Part shown: positions 6,575 through 14,210 of the stretch, in pieces
How the letters are laid out: each line of letters begins with the position of its first letter
Position numbering within the stretch: the stretch's first letter is position 1
NCBI GenBank assembly: GCA_016783345.1
Contig: JADHWT010000001.1
Span: 1-39,680, forward strand
Direction of reading: 5' to 3'
Source of the DNA: Candidatus Omnitrophota bacterium
Lineage (GTDB): Bacteria > NPL-UPA2 > BS750m-G34
Length of the DNA stretch: 39,680 bases
Position numbers and translations under genes: made by a program
The notes under the pieces: model-generated
Seen by the model: the letters and a program-made list of their open reading frames with translations, nothing else
What the model was told of the DNA's origin: nothing
Database searches by the model: none

Positions 6575-7695
6575 AATGGCTCCATTAGTAGATACGCATC
6601 GTGGGCAATCCTTGCCTCTTCATCTGTGGGGATGACCCAGACCTTTATCCGTGAATCAGGACTGCTTATAAGGGCTTCGCATTGATGTGTCTTATCGTTT
6701 ATTTGTTTATCCAGTTTTATTCCCAATTCTTCTAGTCCTTCTAATATTTCTCGGCGTAGTCTATCTGCATTCTCGCCAATCCCGCCGGTGAAGACAATTG
6801 TATCAACATGACCGAGGGCAGCCATATACGCCCCTATATATTTTTTTATGCGGTAACAGAATATATCCAGGGCGAGTTCAGCCCTTTTATTTCCTTTATT
6901 AGCTGCTTTACGTACCTCGCGTACATCATTGCTTATTCCTGAAAAACCTAGTAGCCCGCTTTTTTTATTGAGGAGATTATTTATCTCTTTGATTTTCATG
7001 CCTCTTCTTTCAGCTAAGTAAAATATAATAGCCGGGTCAATATCTCCGGAACGCGTCCCCATGACTACCCCTTCCAATGGGGTCAGCCCCATGCTGGTAT
7101 CTATGCTTTTTCCTTTTTTAACGGCAGTGATACTGCAGCCATTTCCCAGGTGGCAGGTTATAATATTTAAATCGTATTTTCCTTTATTTTCCAGTTCTGC
7201 TGCGCGTCGTGCAACATACCGGTGTGAAGTTCCGTGAAAACCATAACGTCTGATGCGGTATTTTTCGTATAATTCATAAGGTATGGCGTATAGATAAGCA
7301 TATGAAGGGATAGTCTGATGAAAGGCTGTATCAAAGGATGCGACTTGCGGGACATTGGGGAGCGCTTGACTCGCTGCCTTTATACCAGTTAGATTGTGTG
7401 GATTATGGAGTGGGGCAAGGTCAGCGTAGTCCTCGATAATCTTTAAGACCTTTTCATCAATAATAGATGATTCCTTGAAATACTCTCCGCCATGCACTAC
7501 CCTGTGACCTACTGCCTTTATGTCATGCATATCTTTAAGTATCCGGCGCATCCCTTCATGATGGTCATGGATTGCATCTGCAGTTTTTTCGCCGATTTTT
7601 TCAAGCATTCCTTTTGCAAGGACTTTTTCTTCCGGCATCTCAAAGAGCTGGTATTTTATAGATGAACTACCGCAGTTGACTACTAAAATTTTCAT
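6571..7695 (-). CDS. ackA: Acetate kinase
   Basis: AckA interconverts acetyl phosphate + ADP with acetate + ATP, giving ATP during fermentation or activating acetate. The 374-residue protein has the family start MKILVVNCGSSSIKYQ (Asn7 in the active site) and the ASKHA-fold motifs GFHGTSHRYV, HLGNGCS, MGLTPLEGVVMGTRSGDID and FTGGIGENA. It is slightly shorter than the usual 395-400 residues, with the shortening spread over loops. It lies seven bases after pta and overlaps the next gene by four, so the pathway acetyl-CoA to acetate is encoded as a coupled unit. Confidence 0.97.
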   Translation of the reverse strand: MKILVVNCGSSSIKYQLFEMPEEKVLAKGMLEKIGEKTADAIHDHHEGMRRILKDMHDIKAVGHRVVHGGEYFKESSIIDEKVLKIIEDYADLAPLHNPHNLTGIKAASQALPNVPQVASFDTAFHQTIPSYAYLYAIPYELYEKYRIRRYGFHGTSHRYVARRAAELENKGKYDLNIITCHLGNGCSITAVKKGKSIDTSMGLTPLEGVVMGTRSGDIDPAIIFYLAERRGMKIKEINNLLNKKSGLLGFSGISNDVREVRKAANKGNKRAELALDIFCYRIKKYIGAYMAALGHVDTIVFTGGIGENADRLRREILEGLEELGIKLDKQINDKTHQCEALISSPDSRIKVWVIPTDEEARIAHDAYLLMEPL

Positions 7696-7702
7696 ATATT
7701 TT

Positions 7703-8665
7703 TCAATGTCTCCTTTGCGCCTGTACTGCCACGATAGCAGTAATCCCTACCACGTCATCAGCTGTTGCCCCCCGGGAAAGGTCACATACAGGTTTTTTAA
7801 ATCCCTGGAGGATCGGGCCATAGGCAGTCGCCCCTGCAAGATACTGTGTCAGTTTATAAGCAATATTGCCGCTGTCCAGGTCAGGGAATATAAGGACATT
7901 TGCATGACCTGCTACTTCACTTAATTTTACCTTCTTCTGTGCTACACGGGGAATAAGGGCTGCGTCCAGCTGCAGCTCTCCGTCTATAATTAATTCCGGC
8001 GCAATGCCATGAGCTATCTCCACAGCCTTGATAACCTTATCAGCGTCTGTATGTGAGGCGCTGCCTTTGGTGGAGAATGAAAGAAATGCTATACGCGGTT
8101 CAATGCCGAGGATATCCCCGGCATTTTTTCCGGTAGTAACAGCTATCTCTGCCAGCTCTTGAGCAGATGGATTAATATTAACAGCGCAGTCAGCAAAGAC
8201 CAGGATTTTATTTTTTTCTTCTAAGAATTGCGGCAGGACCATAATAAAAAAACTGGAAGGGATATGCACGTCTTTGAGGTATCCGATAGCAAGGCCTGCA
8301 GATTGAAGCACAGACGCAGTTGCATGCGCTATCCCCGCAACTATTCCGTCAGCCTCTCCATGAGCTACCATCATACATCCGAAGAATAGATTCTTGCGGA
8401 CAAGTTTTCTTGCTATCCCCTCAGTAATATTTTCTTTTTTAGCCGCGTATAGAGAGGCAAATTTATCCAGGAGCGGGGATGTGTCCGGATTTATTATCTC
8501 AAGTCCTGTGAGGGATAAATTTTTACCTAAAACAACAGGGGTGGCTATGCCCTTATCCAGGATAGTCCTGGCTGCTTGAAGGATCCTTTCATCATTTCCT
8601 TCGGGAAGGACTATTCTCTTTTTTTCTTTTCGGGCTTTTTCAAGAAAGGTATCAATTAAGCTCAT
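7703..8665 (-). CDS. pta: Phosphate acetyltransferase
   Basis: Pta converts acetyl-CoA and phosphate to acetyl phosphate and CoA. The 320-residue protein is the short, single-domain form (PF01515) without the DRTGG/P-loop regulatory N-terminus of E. coli Pta. Recognisable segments are RIVLPEGNDERIL at the start, FLSFSTKGSASH, GELQLDAALIPRVAQKK, VLIFPDLDSGNIAYKL and GATAYGPILQGFKKPVCDLSRG. It is the first gene of the minus-strand run and is divergent from nagB. On its strand TTGCTA-N17-TAGATT ends eight bases before the ATG, so the message may have little or no leader. Confidence 0.96.
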   Translation of the reverse strand: MSLIDTFLEKARKEKKRIVLPEGNDERILQAARTILDKGIATPVVLGKNLSLTGLEIINPDTSPLLDKFASLYAAKKENITEGIARKLVRKNLFFGCMMVAHGEADGIVAGIAHATASVLQSAGLAIGYLKDVHIPSSFFIMVLPQFLEEKNKILVFADCAVNINPSAQELAEIAVTTGKNAGDILGIEPRIAFLSFSTKGSASHTDADKVIKAVEIAHGIAPELIIDGELQLDAALIPRVAQKKVKLSEVAGHANVLIFPDLDSGNIAYKLTQYLAGATAYGPILQGFKKPVCDLSRGATADDVVGITAIVAVQAQRRH

Positions 8666-8751
8666 GATTTTTTAATCTACCATAAGAGATAGTAGTTAGC
8701 AAGCGAAATTTTATTTATAGCGAAAATTTATAGATTTGACCCAAAAAATTA

Positions 8752-8780
8752 TTGCCAAACATATTTCTATAGGGTACAAT
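8752..8780 (+). promoter_or_regulatory. Promoter of the nagB leader transcript
   Basis: TTGCCA (8752-8757), a 17-bp spacer and TACAAT (8775-8780). It would start transcription near 8787 and so produce a leader of about 135 nt that holds the whole structured element 8801-8918 before nagB. Confidence 0.7.
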
Positions 8781-8800
8781 ATGATAGTTATATGGTGTAT

Positions 8801-8918
8801 ATCCCTTGTCGCAGAAGATGTTGGGTAAAATTTCTTCGACTTTTTACCCAACGCGACTTCGGGATTAATTCCGACATACAAGTTATGTCACATAACTTGT
8901 GTCGTCATTAAAAGGAGG
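8801..8918 (+). promoter_or_regulatory. Structured 5' leader, copy A (before nagB)
   Basis: Helix 1: AUCCC (8801-8805) with GGGAU (8861-8865), then GUCGC (8808-8812) with GCGAC (8853-8857), separated by a UU/UUC internal loop. Its apical loop carries an extra hairpin UUGGGUAAAA (8821) / UUUUUACCCAA (8841). Helix 2: CGAC (8872-8875) with GUCG (8901-8904), an AU bulge, a perfect 10-bp stem ACAAGUUAUG (8878-8887) / CAUAACUUGU (8891-8900) and a UCA loop. The linker UUAAU can also pair with AUUAA just before the Shine-Dalgarno AGGAGG (8913-8918). The same architecture occurs at 21737-21824 with compensatory changes. I do not recognise the RNA class. It probably controls nagB translation or leader stability (inference). 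Confidence 0.75.
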
Positions 8919-8923
8919 ATGAA

Positions 8924-9703
8924 ATGCAGGTTCTAATTCGAGCAAATTATGAAGAGATGAGTAAAGAGGCAGCGAGATATGTCTCTTCGGAGATGAGGAA
9001 GAAGGTAAAATTCGTACTGGGGCTTGCCACAGGCAGCACCCCGTTAGGGCTTTATAAAGAACTCATCCGCATGCATAAGGAAGAGGGATTGGATTTCGAG
9101 AACGTCACTACCTTCAATCTCGATGAATACTACGGACTTTCCCCTACCCATGAGCAGAGTTATAGTTATTTTATGTGGGAAAATTTGTTTAAACATGTCA
9201 ATATTAAGAAAGAGAATGTCCATATCCCTGATGGCATGGCAAAGGACGTAGAAAAATTTTGCGAGGAATACGAACATATGATCAAAGAGGCCGGGGGGAT
9301 AGACCTGCAGGTCCTGGGTATTGGCAGTGACGGCCATATTGCTTTCAATGAGCCGCTTTCTTCTCTTGGTTCCAGGACGAGACTTAAGACATTGACTCAG
9401 CAGACAATAGAAGATAATGCAAGGTTTTTTGAAAACAAGGACGAAGTGCCCAGGTATGCTATTACCATGGGGGTTGGGACAGTTTTTGAGGCGCATAAGT
9501 GTATACTTCTGGCAAGCAGCCATAGCAAGGCAGACGTTATCGCTAAGGCTATAGAGGGTCCTGTAGCAGCCTATATTACTGCCTCTGCTATGCAGCTCCA
9601 TCGTGATACTATAGTCGTTCTCGACGAAGGGGCTGCGGCTGAATTAAAGCGTAAGGATTATTACAGATATGTTGATAAAATGGTTAAGGAATTTAATAAA
9701 TGA
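8924..9703 (+). CDS. nagB: Glucosamine-6-phosphate deaminase
   Basis: NagB converts glucosamine-6-phosphate to fructose-6-phosphate and ammonia, joining amino-sugar breakdown to glycolysis. The 259-residue protein has LGLATGSTPLGLY (phosphate loop), NLDEYYGL with the catalytic Asp67, GIGSDGHIAFNEP with Asp136 and His138, and the C-terminal LHRDTIVVLDEGAA. Its length is normal. AGGAGG lies five bases before the ATG, directly after the structured leader. Its stop codon overlaps the ATG of a receiver-domain gene (TAAATGA), so it is the first gene of a signalling operon, which is unusual. Opposite in direction lies pta; the GlmU-like gene in that run makes the reverse connection to UDP-GlcNAc. 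Confidence 0.96.
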   Translation: MQVLIRANYEEMSKEAARYVSSEMRKKVKFVLGLATGSTPLGLYKELIRMHKEEGLDFENVTTFNLDEYYGLSPTHEQSYSYFMWENLFKHVNIKKENVHIPDGMAKDVEKFCEEYEHMIKEAGGIDLQVLGIGSDGHIAFNEPLSSLGSRTRLKTLTQQTIEDNARFFENKDEVPRYAITMGVGTVFEAHKCILLASSHSKADVIAKAIEGPVAAYITASAMQLHRDTIVVLDEGAAAELKRKDYYRYVDKMVKEFNK

Positions 9704-10098
9704 GTAACAAAATTTTATTAGTGGATGACGAGGAGATTATAAGGGATTTATTTAAGGAATACCTGACTGAAGAGGGTTTCGAGGTTAAGGCTGCTTCTTC
9801 AGGCAAAGAGGCCATAGAAATAGTTAAGGGAGAGACATTCGATCTTTTTCTGGTTGACCTGATCATGCCGGAGATGGACGGGGTGCAGCTGCTCCAGGAA
9901 TTCCGGAGATTTATGATAGATGTGCCGGTTATCCTGTTAACTGCATACGGTGTGGACATGGATAAGTCCAGAAAGGAGAGCCTTAATATCAGGGGGCTTA
10001 TCCCCAAAGGTATACCGATGGCAGAGGTAAGCGAGAAGATAAAAAATTTATTAAAGGGAGAAGAAAATGGAGAAAAAGGTAAAGATACTCGTAGTTGA
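9700..10098 (+). CDS. Single-domain response regulator
   Basis: A 132-residue receiver domain with no output domain. The acidic pair is Asp9/Asp10 (LLVDDEE), the phospho-acceptor is Asp53 (FLVDLIMPEMDG), the switch Thr is Thr81 (LLTAYG) and the conserved Lys is Lys103. The Lys is followed by Gly (IPKGIP) instead of the usual Pro. It overlaps nagB by four bases and the next receiver gene by 32 bases, so the C-terminal tail GEENGEKGKDTRS is encoded where the next gene begins. It probably shuttles phosphate within the kinase/receiver set that follows. Confidence 0.92.
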   Translation: MSNKILLVDDEEIIRDLFKEYLTEEGFEVKAASSGKEAIEIVKGETFDLFLVDLIMPEMDGVQLLQEFRRFMIDVPVILLTAYGVDMDKSRKESLNIRGLIPKGIPMAEVSEKIKNLLKGEENGEKGKDTRS

Positions 10099-10444
10099 TG
10101 ATGAAGAGAATGTCCTTGATTTCCTGAAGGAGGTAGTGGAGAGCCAGGGGTATAGTTTTTTATCGGCCCGCAGCGGTAGAGAGGCTATGGATAAGATAAA
10201 AGAGGCGCGGCCTAATCTGGTCCTTTTAGATGTCGTAATGCCTGGAATAGACGGGTTAGAGGTGCTTCGCCTGATACGCGAGGAAGATAAAGGACTACCG
10301 GTTGTGATGCTGACCGCGTATGGGACCAGCGAGAGAATAAAAGAGGCGATGGGGTTAAATATATCCGGTTTTATTCCAAAAGGCGCATCAGTAAAAGAGG
10401 CTGTTTCAAAGATAAAAACTGTTTTAAATGTAAGCTTGAAGTGA
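10067..10444 (+). CDS. Single-domain response regulator
   Basis: A 125-residue receiver domain without output. It has Asp11/Asp12, phospho-acceptor Asp55 (LLDVVMPGIDG), switch Thr (MLTAYGT) and Lys in GFIPKGAS, again with Gly after Lys. It is similar to the preceding gene and probably arose by duplication. The ATG at 10067 has GGGAGAAGAAA before it, inside the end of the preceding gene. It is the second of four receiver domains in the cluster. Confidence 0.92.
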   Translation: MEKKVKILVVDDEENVLDFLKEVVESQGYSFLSARSGREAMDKIKEARPNLVLLDVVMPGIDGLEVLRLIREEDKGLPVVMLTAYGTSERIKEAMGLNISGFIPKGASVKEAVSKIKTVLNVSLK

Positions 10445-10456
10445 CGCTTTAGCGAC

Positions 10457-11152
10457 GTGGTAATCAAACAATATTCTAAAGAAGAGCTCGTTACCTTAAC
10501 AAGGCAGATAGTTTCAGGGAAATTAGCCGGTACTATTACGCATAAGGCAAAGAATATCCTTATGCCTATCACAGGGTATGTTGAGCTTATAGAGGGCGGT
10601 GTTTCATCGGAAAAGCAAAAAAAGTATTTTGAAAAGATAGAGAGCTCCGGTAAACGTTTACAATTACTCTTAAAAAGTTTTTTACGTTTTAGCAGGGCAT
10701 CTAACGCCGGAGGCAGGGGATGGCAAGGCCTAGAAGAGATAGACCTTTCAGGATTAATCGAAGAGATAGTATCCCTGTTTGAAGATCATATAACTATATC
10801 TAAGGTAACCCTTGAAAAAGAGATAGCTCCGGGAGCAGGAAAGGTCTGCGGAGTTTATGGTGATATTTCTCTTATCATTGCATCGGTTCTCTTAAATGCC
10901 ATAGAGGCCTCGCCTCAAGGCGGTAGTATCAGGATTGTAGGCGAAGGCTTAAGTATTTCCATAGATGACGATGGGCCGGGGGTAAGTGAAGAGACAAAGA
11001 ATAAGATTTTTGAGCCGTTTTTCACCACCAAACAAGGGAGCCTTGGTATTGGCTTGACTACAGGTCTATTTTTAGCCAGAGGTATGGGGGGAGATCTTGT
11101 GCTCGAAGGTAAGAATAAATTTATTGTTTCGCTATGCCAAAAAAAATATTAG
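10457..11152 (+). CDS. Soluble sensor histidine kinase with atypical H-box
   Basis: A 231-residue kinase core with no membrane segment and no separate sensor domain. The dimerisation helix contains GTITHKAKNILMPITGY. His29 is present, but the acidic residue that normally follows the His and helps catalysis is Lys30. The ATPase domain has the N-box (VLLNAIEAS), G1 (DDDGPGV), F-box (IFEPFFTTK) and G2 (GSLGIGLTTG). The start is taken as GTG at 10457, because the frame closes at 10442-10444 and there is no other candidate nearby; the Shine-Dalgarno is poor. The 3' end overlaps the next gene by 19 bases. It may act more as a phosphatase or phosphotransfer partner than as an efficient kinase (inference). 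Confidence 0.88.
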   Translation: MVIKQYSKEELVTLTRQIVSGKLAGTITHKAKNILMPITGYVELIEGGVSSEKQKKYFEKIESSGKRLQLLLKSFLRFSRASNAGGRGWQGLEEIDLSGLIEEIVSLFEDHITISKVTLEKEIAPGAGKVCGVYGDISLIIASVLLNAIEASPQGGSIRIVGEGLSISIDDDGPGVSEETKNKIFEPFFTTKQGSLGIGLTTGLFLARGMGGDLVLEGKNKFIVSLCQKKY

Positions 11153-11883
11153 TAGTAGATGATGAGGCCGAGGTCAGAGAGTATCTAAAGAGCGTACTCG
11201 AACAAAGAGGGTATGCTGTAATAGAGGCATCAGGAGGAGAAAAGGCCCTCACAATACTTAACGAAGAAAATTTTGACCTCGTGCTTTTGGACCTTGTCAT
11301 GCCCGGTATGGATGGATTTCAAGTGCTTAAGGCTATCCGCGCATCTAAAAAATTTTTACCTGTGATTGTAGTCACGGCATACGGCACTGATAAGAGACTC
11401 AAGGAGGCTATCAGTCTCGGGGCAGTAAGTTTTGTCGGGAAGGGTGAGGGTATAACCGAATTTATTAAGAAGATTGAAAGTTGTCTTAAGCTTTCTCCTG
11501 CGAGTATTGAAGAAGAGAAAATTGATATACTGGTGGTCGAGGATGAACCTGCGGTATCCGAGTATTTTGCAGAGATATTACAGGGAGACGGCTATACTGT
11601 TAAGGTCGCGAGCTCAGGAGAAGAGGGGATTAGCCTTGTCATAAAAAATAATCCCAGGCTCATTCTTCTGGATATAATGCTGCCGGGTATTGATGGGATA
11701 GAGACATTAAGACAGGTTAGAAAGGTTGATCAGAAGGTGACAGTTCTTATTGTAAGCGCCCACTTAGATACTATAAACGAGGTAGATAGATATAGCCTGG
11801 ACATATACGCCGAACTGGAAAAACCAGTTGGCGGCGATGAATTAAAGCGTTATGTCAGTGAGATATTGGGTCCTAAGAAATGA
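11134..11883 (+). CDS. Tandem receiver-domain response regulator
   Basis: This 249-residue protein holds two receiver domains joined by a short acidic linker (about 121-129). The first has Asp9/Asp10, Asp53, Thr81 and Lys103 followed by Gly. The second has Glu136/Asp137, Asp180 (LILLDIMLPGIDG), Ser in place of Thr (IVSAH) and a normal Lys-Pro (LEKPVG). There is no DNA-binding, enzymatic or other output domain. It overlaps the gene on each side (19 bases with the upstream kinase, four with the downstream kinase), so expression is tightly coupled. Confidence 0.92.
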   Translation: MPKKILVVDDEAEVREYLKSVLEQRGYAVIEASGGEKALTILNEENFDLVLLDLVMPGMDGFQVLKAIRASKKFLPVIVVTAYGTDKRLKEAISLGAVSFVGKGEGITEFIKKIESCLKLSPASIEEEKIDILVVEDEPAVSEYFAEILQGDGYTVKVASSGEEGISLVIKNNPRLILLDIMLPGIDGIETLRQVRKVDQKVTVLIVSAHLDTINEVDRYSLDIYAELEKPVGGDELKRYVSEILGPKK

Positions 11884-12836
11884 ATAATAAACGCAAGAAA
11901 CTCTTTAAGAAGTCCGATTATTTTAAATATATTATTCTACTCTTTGTCTTCGGTTTAATATCTATCCGCCTTTTTAATATATTTGTATATCCATCCTTTG
12001 AGATCCTCTCGGCACTGATTATTTTAGGTGTGTGCCTGGTGGGATTAATACTTGTCTGGATAGATGAGGTCCTCGGGCGGCAGAATCTTGAAGAGGTGAA
12101 TCTTGAACTTAAGACAAAACAGGCTGAACTCATACAGTCCGAGAAAATGGCAGCCATGGGGAGACTTGCAGGCGGAGTAGCGCACGAACTTAATAATCCG
12201 CTCACAGGTATAGTCGGAAGCGTTGAACTTCTATTACTACGATTAAAAAAGAGTGGGGCTGACTGCAGCAAATGTTTTTCCATCCTGGAAACAATTAAGA
12301 AAGAGGGCACCCGGTGCCAGGATTTAGCGAAGAATCTGCTCCGCTTTTCACGCAAGAAAAAAGCGAAGATGATACCGGTGGATGTTAATCAGGCTATCGA
12401 GAATACATTTAAGATAGTGGCATTTCAGATGTCTAAACCTGGCGCGCCTGTAAAGGTTATTAAAAATTTTGCCGCAACTTTACCTTTAGTTTTAGCGGAT
12501 TCCGATCAATTAGAACAGGTTATTATGAACCTGGTTATAAACGGACGTGACGCGATGCCTGAAGGCGGCACACTCACCATTACTACCCGGGCTCATGATG
12601 GGCGTGTCTGTCTCGACTTTAGTGATACCGGCACTGGTATCCCTGAGGATCTAAAGCCTAAGATATTTGAACCCCTATTTACTACTAAGGGGGAAGGGAA
12701 AGGCACCGGTCTCGGCCTTTCCATAACCCGCGATATCATCATTGCTCATAAGGGAGAGATTTTTTTAAAAAGCAAACCAGGAGAAGGGACTACATTTACA
12801 ATAGTCCTGCCCTGCGCCCCACGTGGTGCGGGGTGA
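11880..12836 (+). CDS. Membrane-anchored sensor histidine kinase
   Basis: A 318-residue kinase. After a basic N-terminus (KRKKLFKK) there are two membrane helices (about 17-36 and 43-62) with almost no loop between them, so there is no periplasmic sensor. A short coiled-coil linker (LEEVNLELKTKQAELIQSEK) leads to the H-box GGVAHELNNPLTGI with His102. The ATPase domain has the N-box (NLVINGRDAM), G1 (DTGTGI), F-box (IFEPLFTTK) and G2 (GKGTGLGLS). All catalytic residues are present, unlike in the kinase at 10457. It overlaps both neighbours (ATGA and GTGA). It may sense membrane state or input through the linker. Confidence 0.93.
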   Translation: MNNKRKKLFKKSDYFKYIILLFVFGLISIRLFNIFVYPSFEILSALIILGVCLVGLILVWIDEVLGRQNLEEVNLELKTKQAELIQSEKMAAMGRLAGGVAHELNNPLTGIVGSVELLLLRLKKSGADCSKCFSILETIKKEGTRCQDLAKNLLRFSRKKKAKMIPVDVNQAIENTFKIVAFQMSKPGAPVKVIKNFAATLPLVLADSDQLEQVIMNLVINGRDAMPEGGTLTITTRAHDGRVCLDFSDTGTGIPEDLKPKIFEPLFTTKGEGKGTGLGLSITRDIIIAHKGEIFLKSKPGEGTTFTIVLPCAPRGAG

Positions 12837-13921
12837 AGATCATTAATCGGTACATGCTGAGAGAGTTTTTAGTCTCTTTTGGCCTTGCTATTGCTATTTT
12901 TTCTTTTGTCCTGCTTATGGGAAATATCTTTAAAATTACAGACCTCATTATCAACAAGAACGTAGAGATAGGGCTTGTAGCAAAATTTTTGGCCAATACA
13001 TTTTCGTACCTCCTTTCCTATATTATTCCTATGAGTATGCTCACAGCTTCTCTTATGCTCTTTGGCCGGCTTTCTTCTGACCATGAAGTGGTAGCTATGA
13101 AGGCGAGCGGGATGAGTTTCGGAGAGATCCTGAGGCCCTTTATAGTGCTGGGGTGTTTTGTATGTCTTGGGCTTTTTTTACTAAATCACACAGTTATTCC
13201 TCATGCAAGCTATAGAAATCTGCTTTTTAAAAAAGAGATAACTATGAAAAAACCACAGGCCTTGTTAGAGGAGAGGGTTTTTAACGAGAGTTTTGACAAG
13301 TATACCGTCTATGTCAATAAGATTAAAGGTTCTAAGATCGAAGGTGTCCGCATATGGGAATTAAGACCTCAGGGAACTCCCCGTGTTATCACTGCGCGGG
13401 AAGGTGAGTTTATGACGAGTGAAGATAAAAAGACCCTTATCCTGAGACTCGGCAGAGGGAGTATCCAGGAGGTCTATGAAAAGGATACGGTTAAATATCA
13501 CAAGATGGATTTTACGAATCATTTTATTCAGCTTTCCTGCAGTGATCTATCAGAAGGGGGGGCGGAAAAGCGGGCCAAGGATATGACATTTATGGAACTC
13601 AAAAAAAAAATGGATAAATTAAAAGAAAAGGGAGTGGATATAAGCCCGTTACTTACGGAATACTATGAAAGACAGGCGCTTTCTTTCGCATCGCTTCCTT
13701 TTATATTGGTGGGGATATCTCTGGTTATCAAGACAAAGCGGGGGGCAAGGTCTTTTGGCTTCGGGATAAGCCTTGTTGTCTTTATTATTTATTACCTTTT
13801 GCTTATGCTGGGAGAGACATTGGGCCGCAAGGGCTTCAATCCGGGCTTAAGTGTGTGGGCCCCTAATATTATTTTGTGCGCGGTCGGACTATTTCTTATT
13901 GTGAGAGAGGACAGGAGATAA
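12833..13921 (+). CDS. lptF: LptF/LptG-family permease
   Basis: A 362-residue protein of the YjgP/YjgQ family, which moves lipopolysaccharide out of the inner membrane together with the LptB ATPase. It has the typical plan: helices at about 12-32 and 52-75, the cytoplasmic coupling motif (SDHEVVAMKASGMS), a helix at about 100-118, a periplasmic beta-jellyroll (about 130-255) and three C-terminal helices. LptF and LptG are hard to tell apart from sequence alone, so the symbol is provisional, and no second copy is adjacent. The start is GTG at 12833, overlapping the kinase stop (GTGA). Its place at the end of the signalling operon suggests a link between that system and the cell envelope. Confidence 0.88.
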   Translation: MKIINRYMLREFLVSFGLAIAIFSFVLLMGNIFKITDLIINKNVEIGLVAKFLANTFSYLLSYIIPMSMLTASLMLFGRLSSDHEVVAMKASGMSFGEILRPFIVLGCFVCLGLFLLNHTVIPHASYRNLLFKKEITMKKPQALLEERVFNESFDKYTVYVNKIKGSKIEGVRIWELRPQGTPRVITAREGEFMTSEDKKTLILRLGRGSIQEVYEKDTVKYHKMDFTNHFIQLSCSDLSEGGAEKRAKDMTFMELKKKMDKLKEKGVDISPLLTEYYERQALSFASLPFILVGISLVIKTKRGARSFGFGISLVVFIIYYLLLMLGETLGRKGFNPGLSVWAPNIILCAVGLFLIVREDRR

Positions 13922-13927
13922 TAAATT

Positions 13928-14209
13928 ATGCCTACGTATGAATATGAGTGCAAAAAATGCAAGCATACCTTTGAGGTGTTTCAGTCTATTATTGCCCCTG
14001 CTCTAACGGATTGTCCTAAATGCAGCGGTAAAATAAAGAGGTTAATCGGGGGAGGCGCTGCCATAATTTTTAAAGGCTCCGGGTTTTATAAGACGGATTA
14101 TCGCAGTGAGAGTTACAAGAAAAGCGCAGAGGCTGAAAAACCTAAGCCTAAGGAAGATACTAAGCCTAAGGAAGATACTAAGCCTAAAGGGGAGAAAACT
14201 AATAAGTAA
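13928..14209 (+). CDS. FmdB-type zinc-ribbon protein with Lys-Pro-rich tail
   Basis: A 93-residue protein starting MPTYEYECKKCKHTFEV, the hallmark of the FmdB/CxxC_CXXC_SSSS family. Zinc is probably held by CxxC pairs at 8/11 and 29/32. The family's function is unsettled; a putative regulatory role was first proposed for FmdB. The tail is built from tandem KPKEDT units encoded by an 18-bp repeat (14147-14164, 14165-14182, then a partial copy), a likely site of length variation. It lies six bases after the lptF-like gene. Confidence 0.9.
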   Translation: MPTYEYECKKCKHTFEVFQSIIAPALTDCPKCSGKIKRLIGGGAAIIFKGSGFYKTDYRSESYKKSAEAEKPKPKEDTKPKEDTKPKGEKTNK

Positions 14210-14210
14210 A

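Noticed and set aside
8801..8918. A known riboswitch or the glmS ribozyme, since nagB is an amino-sugar gene
   Set aside because: The conserved bases and helix order do not match the glmS ribozyme, c-di-GMP, preQ1, fluoride, THF, guanidine or SAM consensus patterns I remember. I could not run a covariance search, so a rarer known class is not excluded.
9044..9601. A 185-codon open frame on the minus strand inside nagB
   Set aside because: It lies entirely antisense to a clear nagB gene, has no family motif and no ribosome-binding site. It is a shadow of the coding frame.
14147..14190. A CRISPR-like short repeat array
   Set aside because: The 18-bp units are directly adjacent without spacers and encode a KPKEDT protein tail. 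No cas genes are present, and there is no CRISPR array anywhere in the window.
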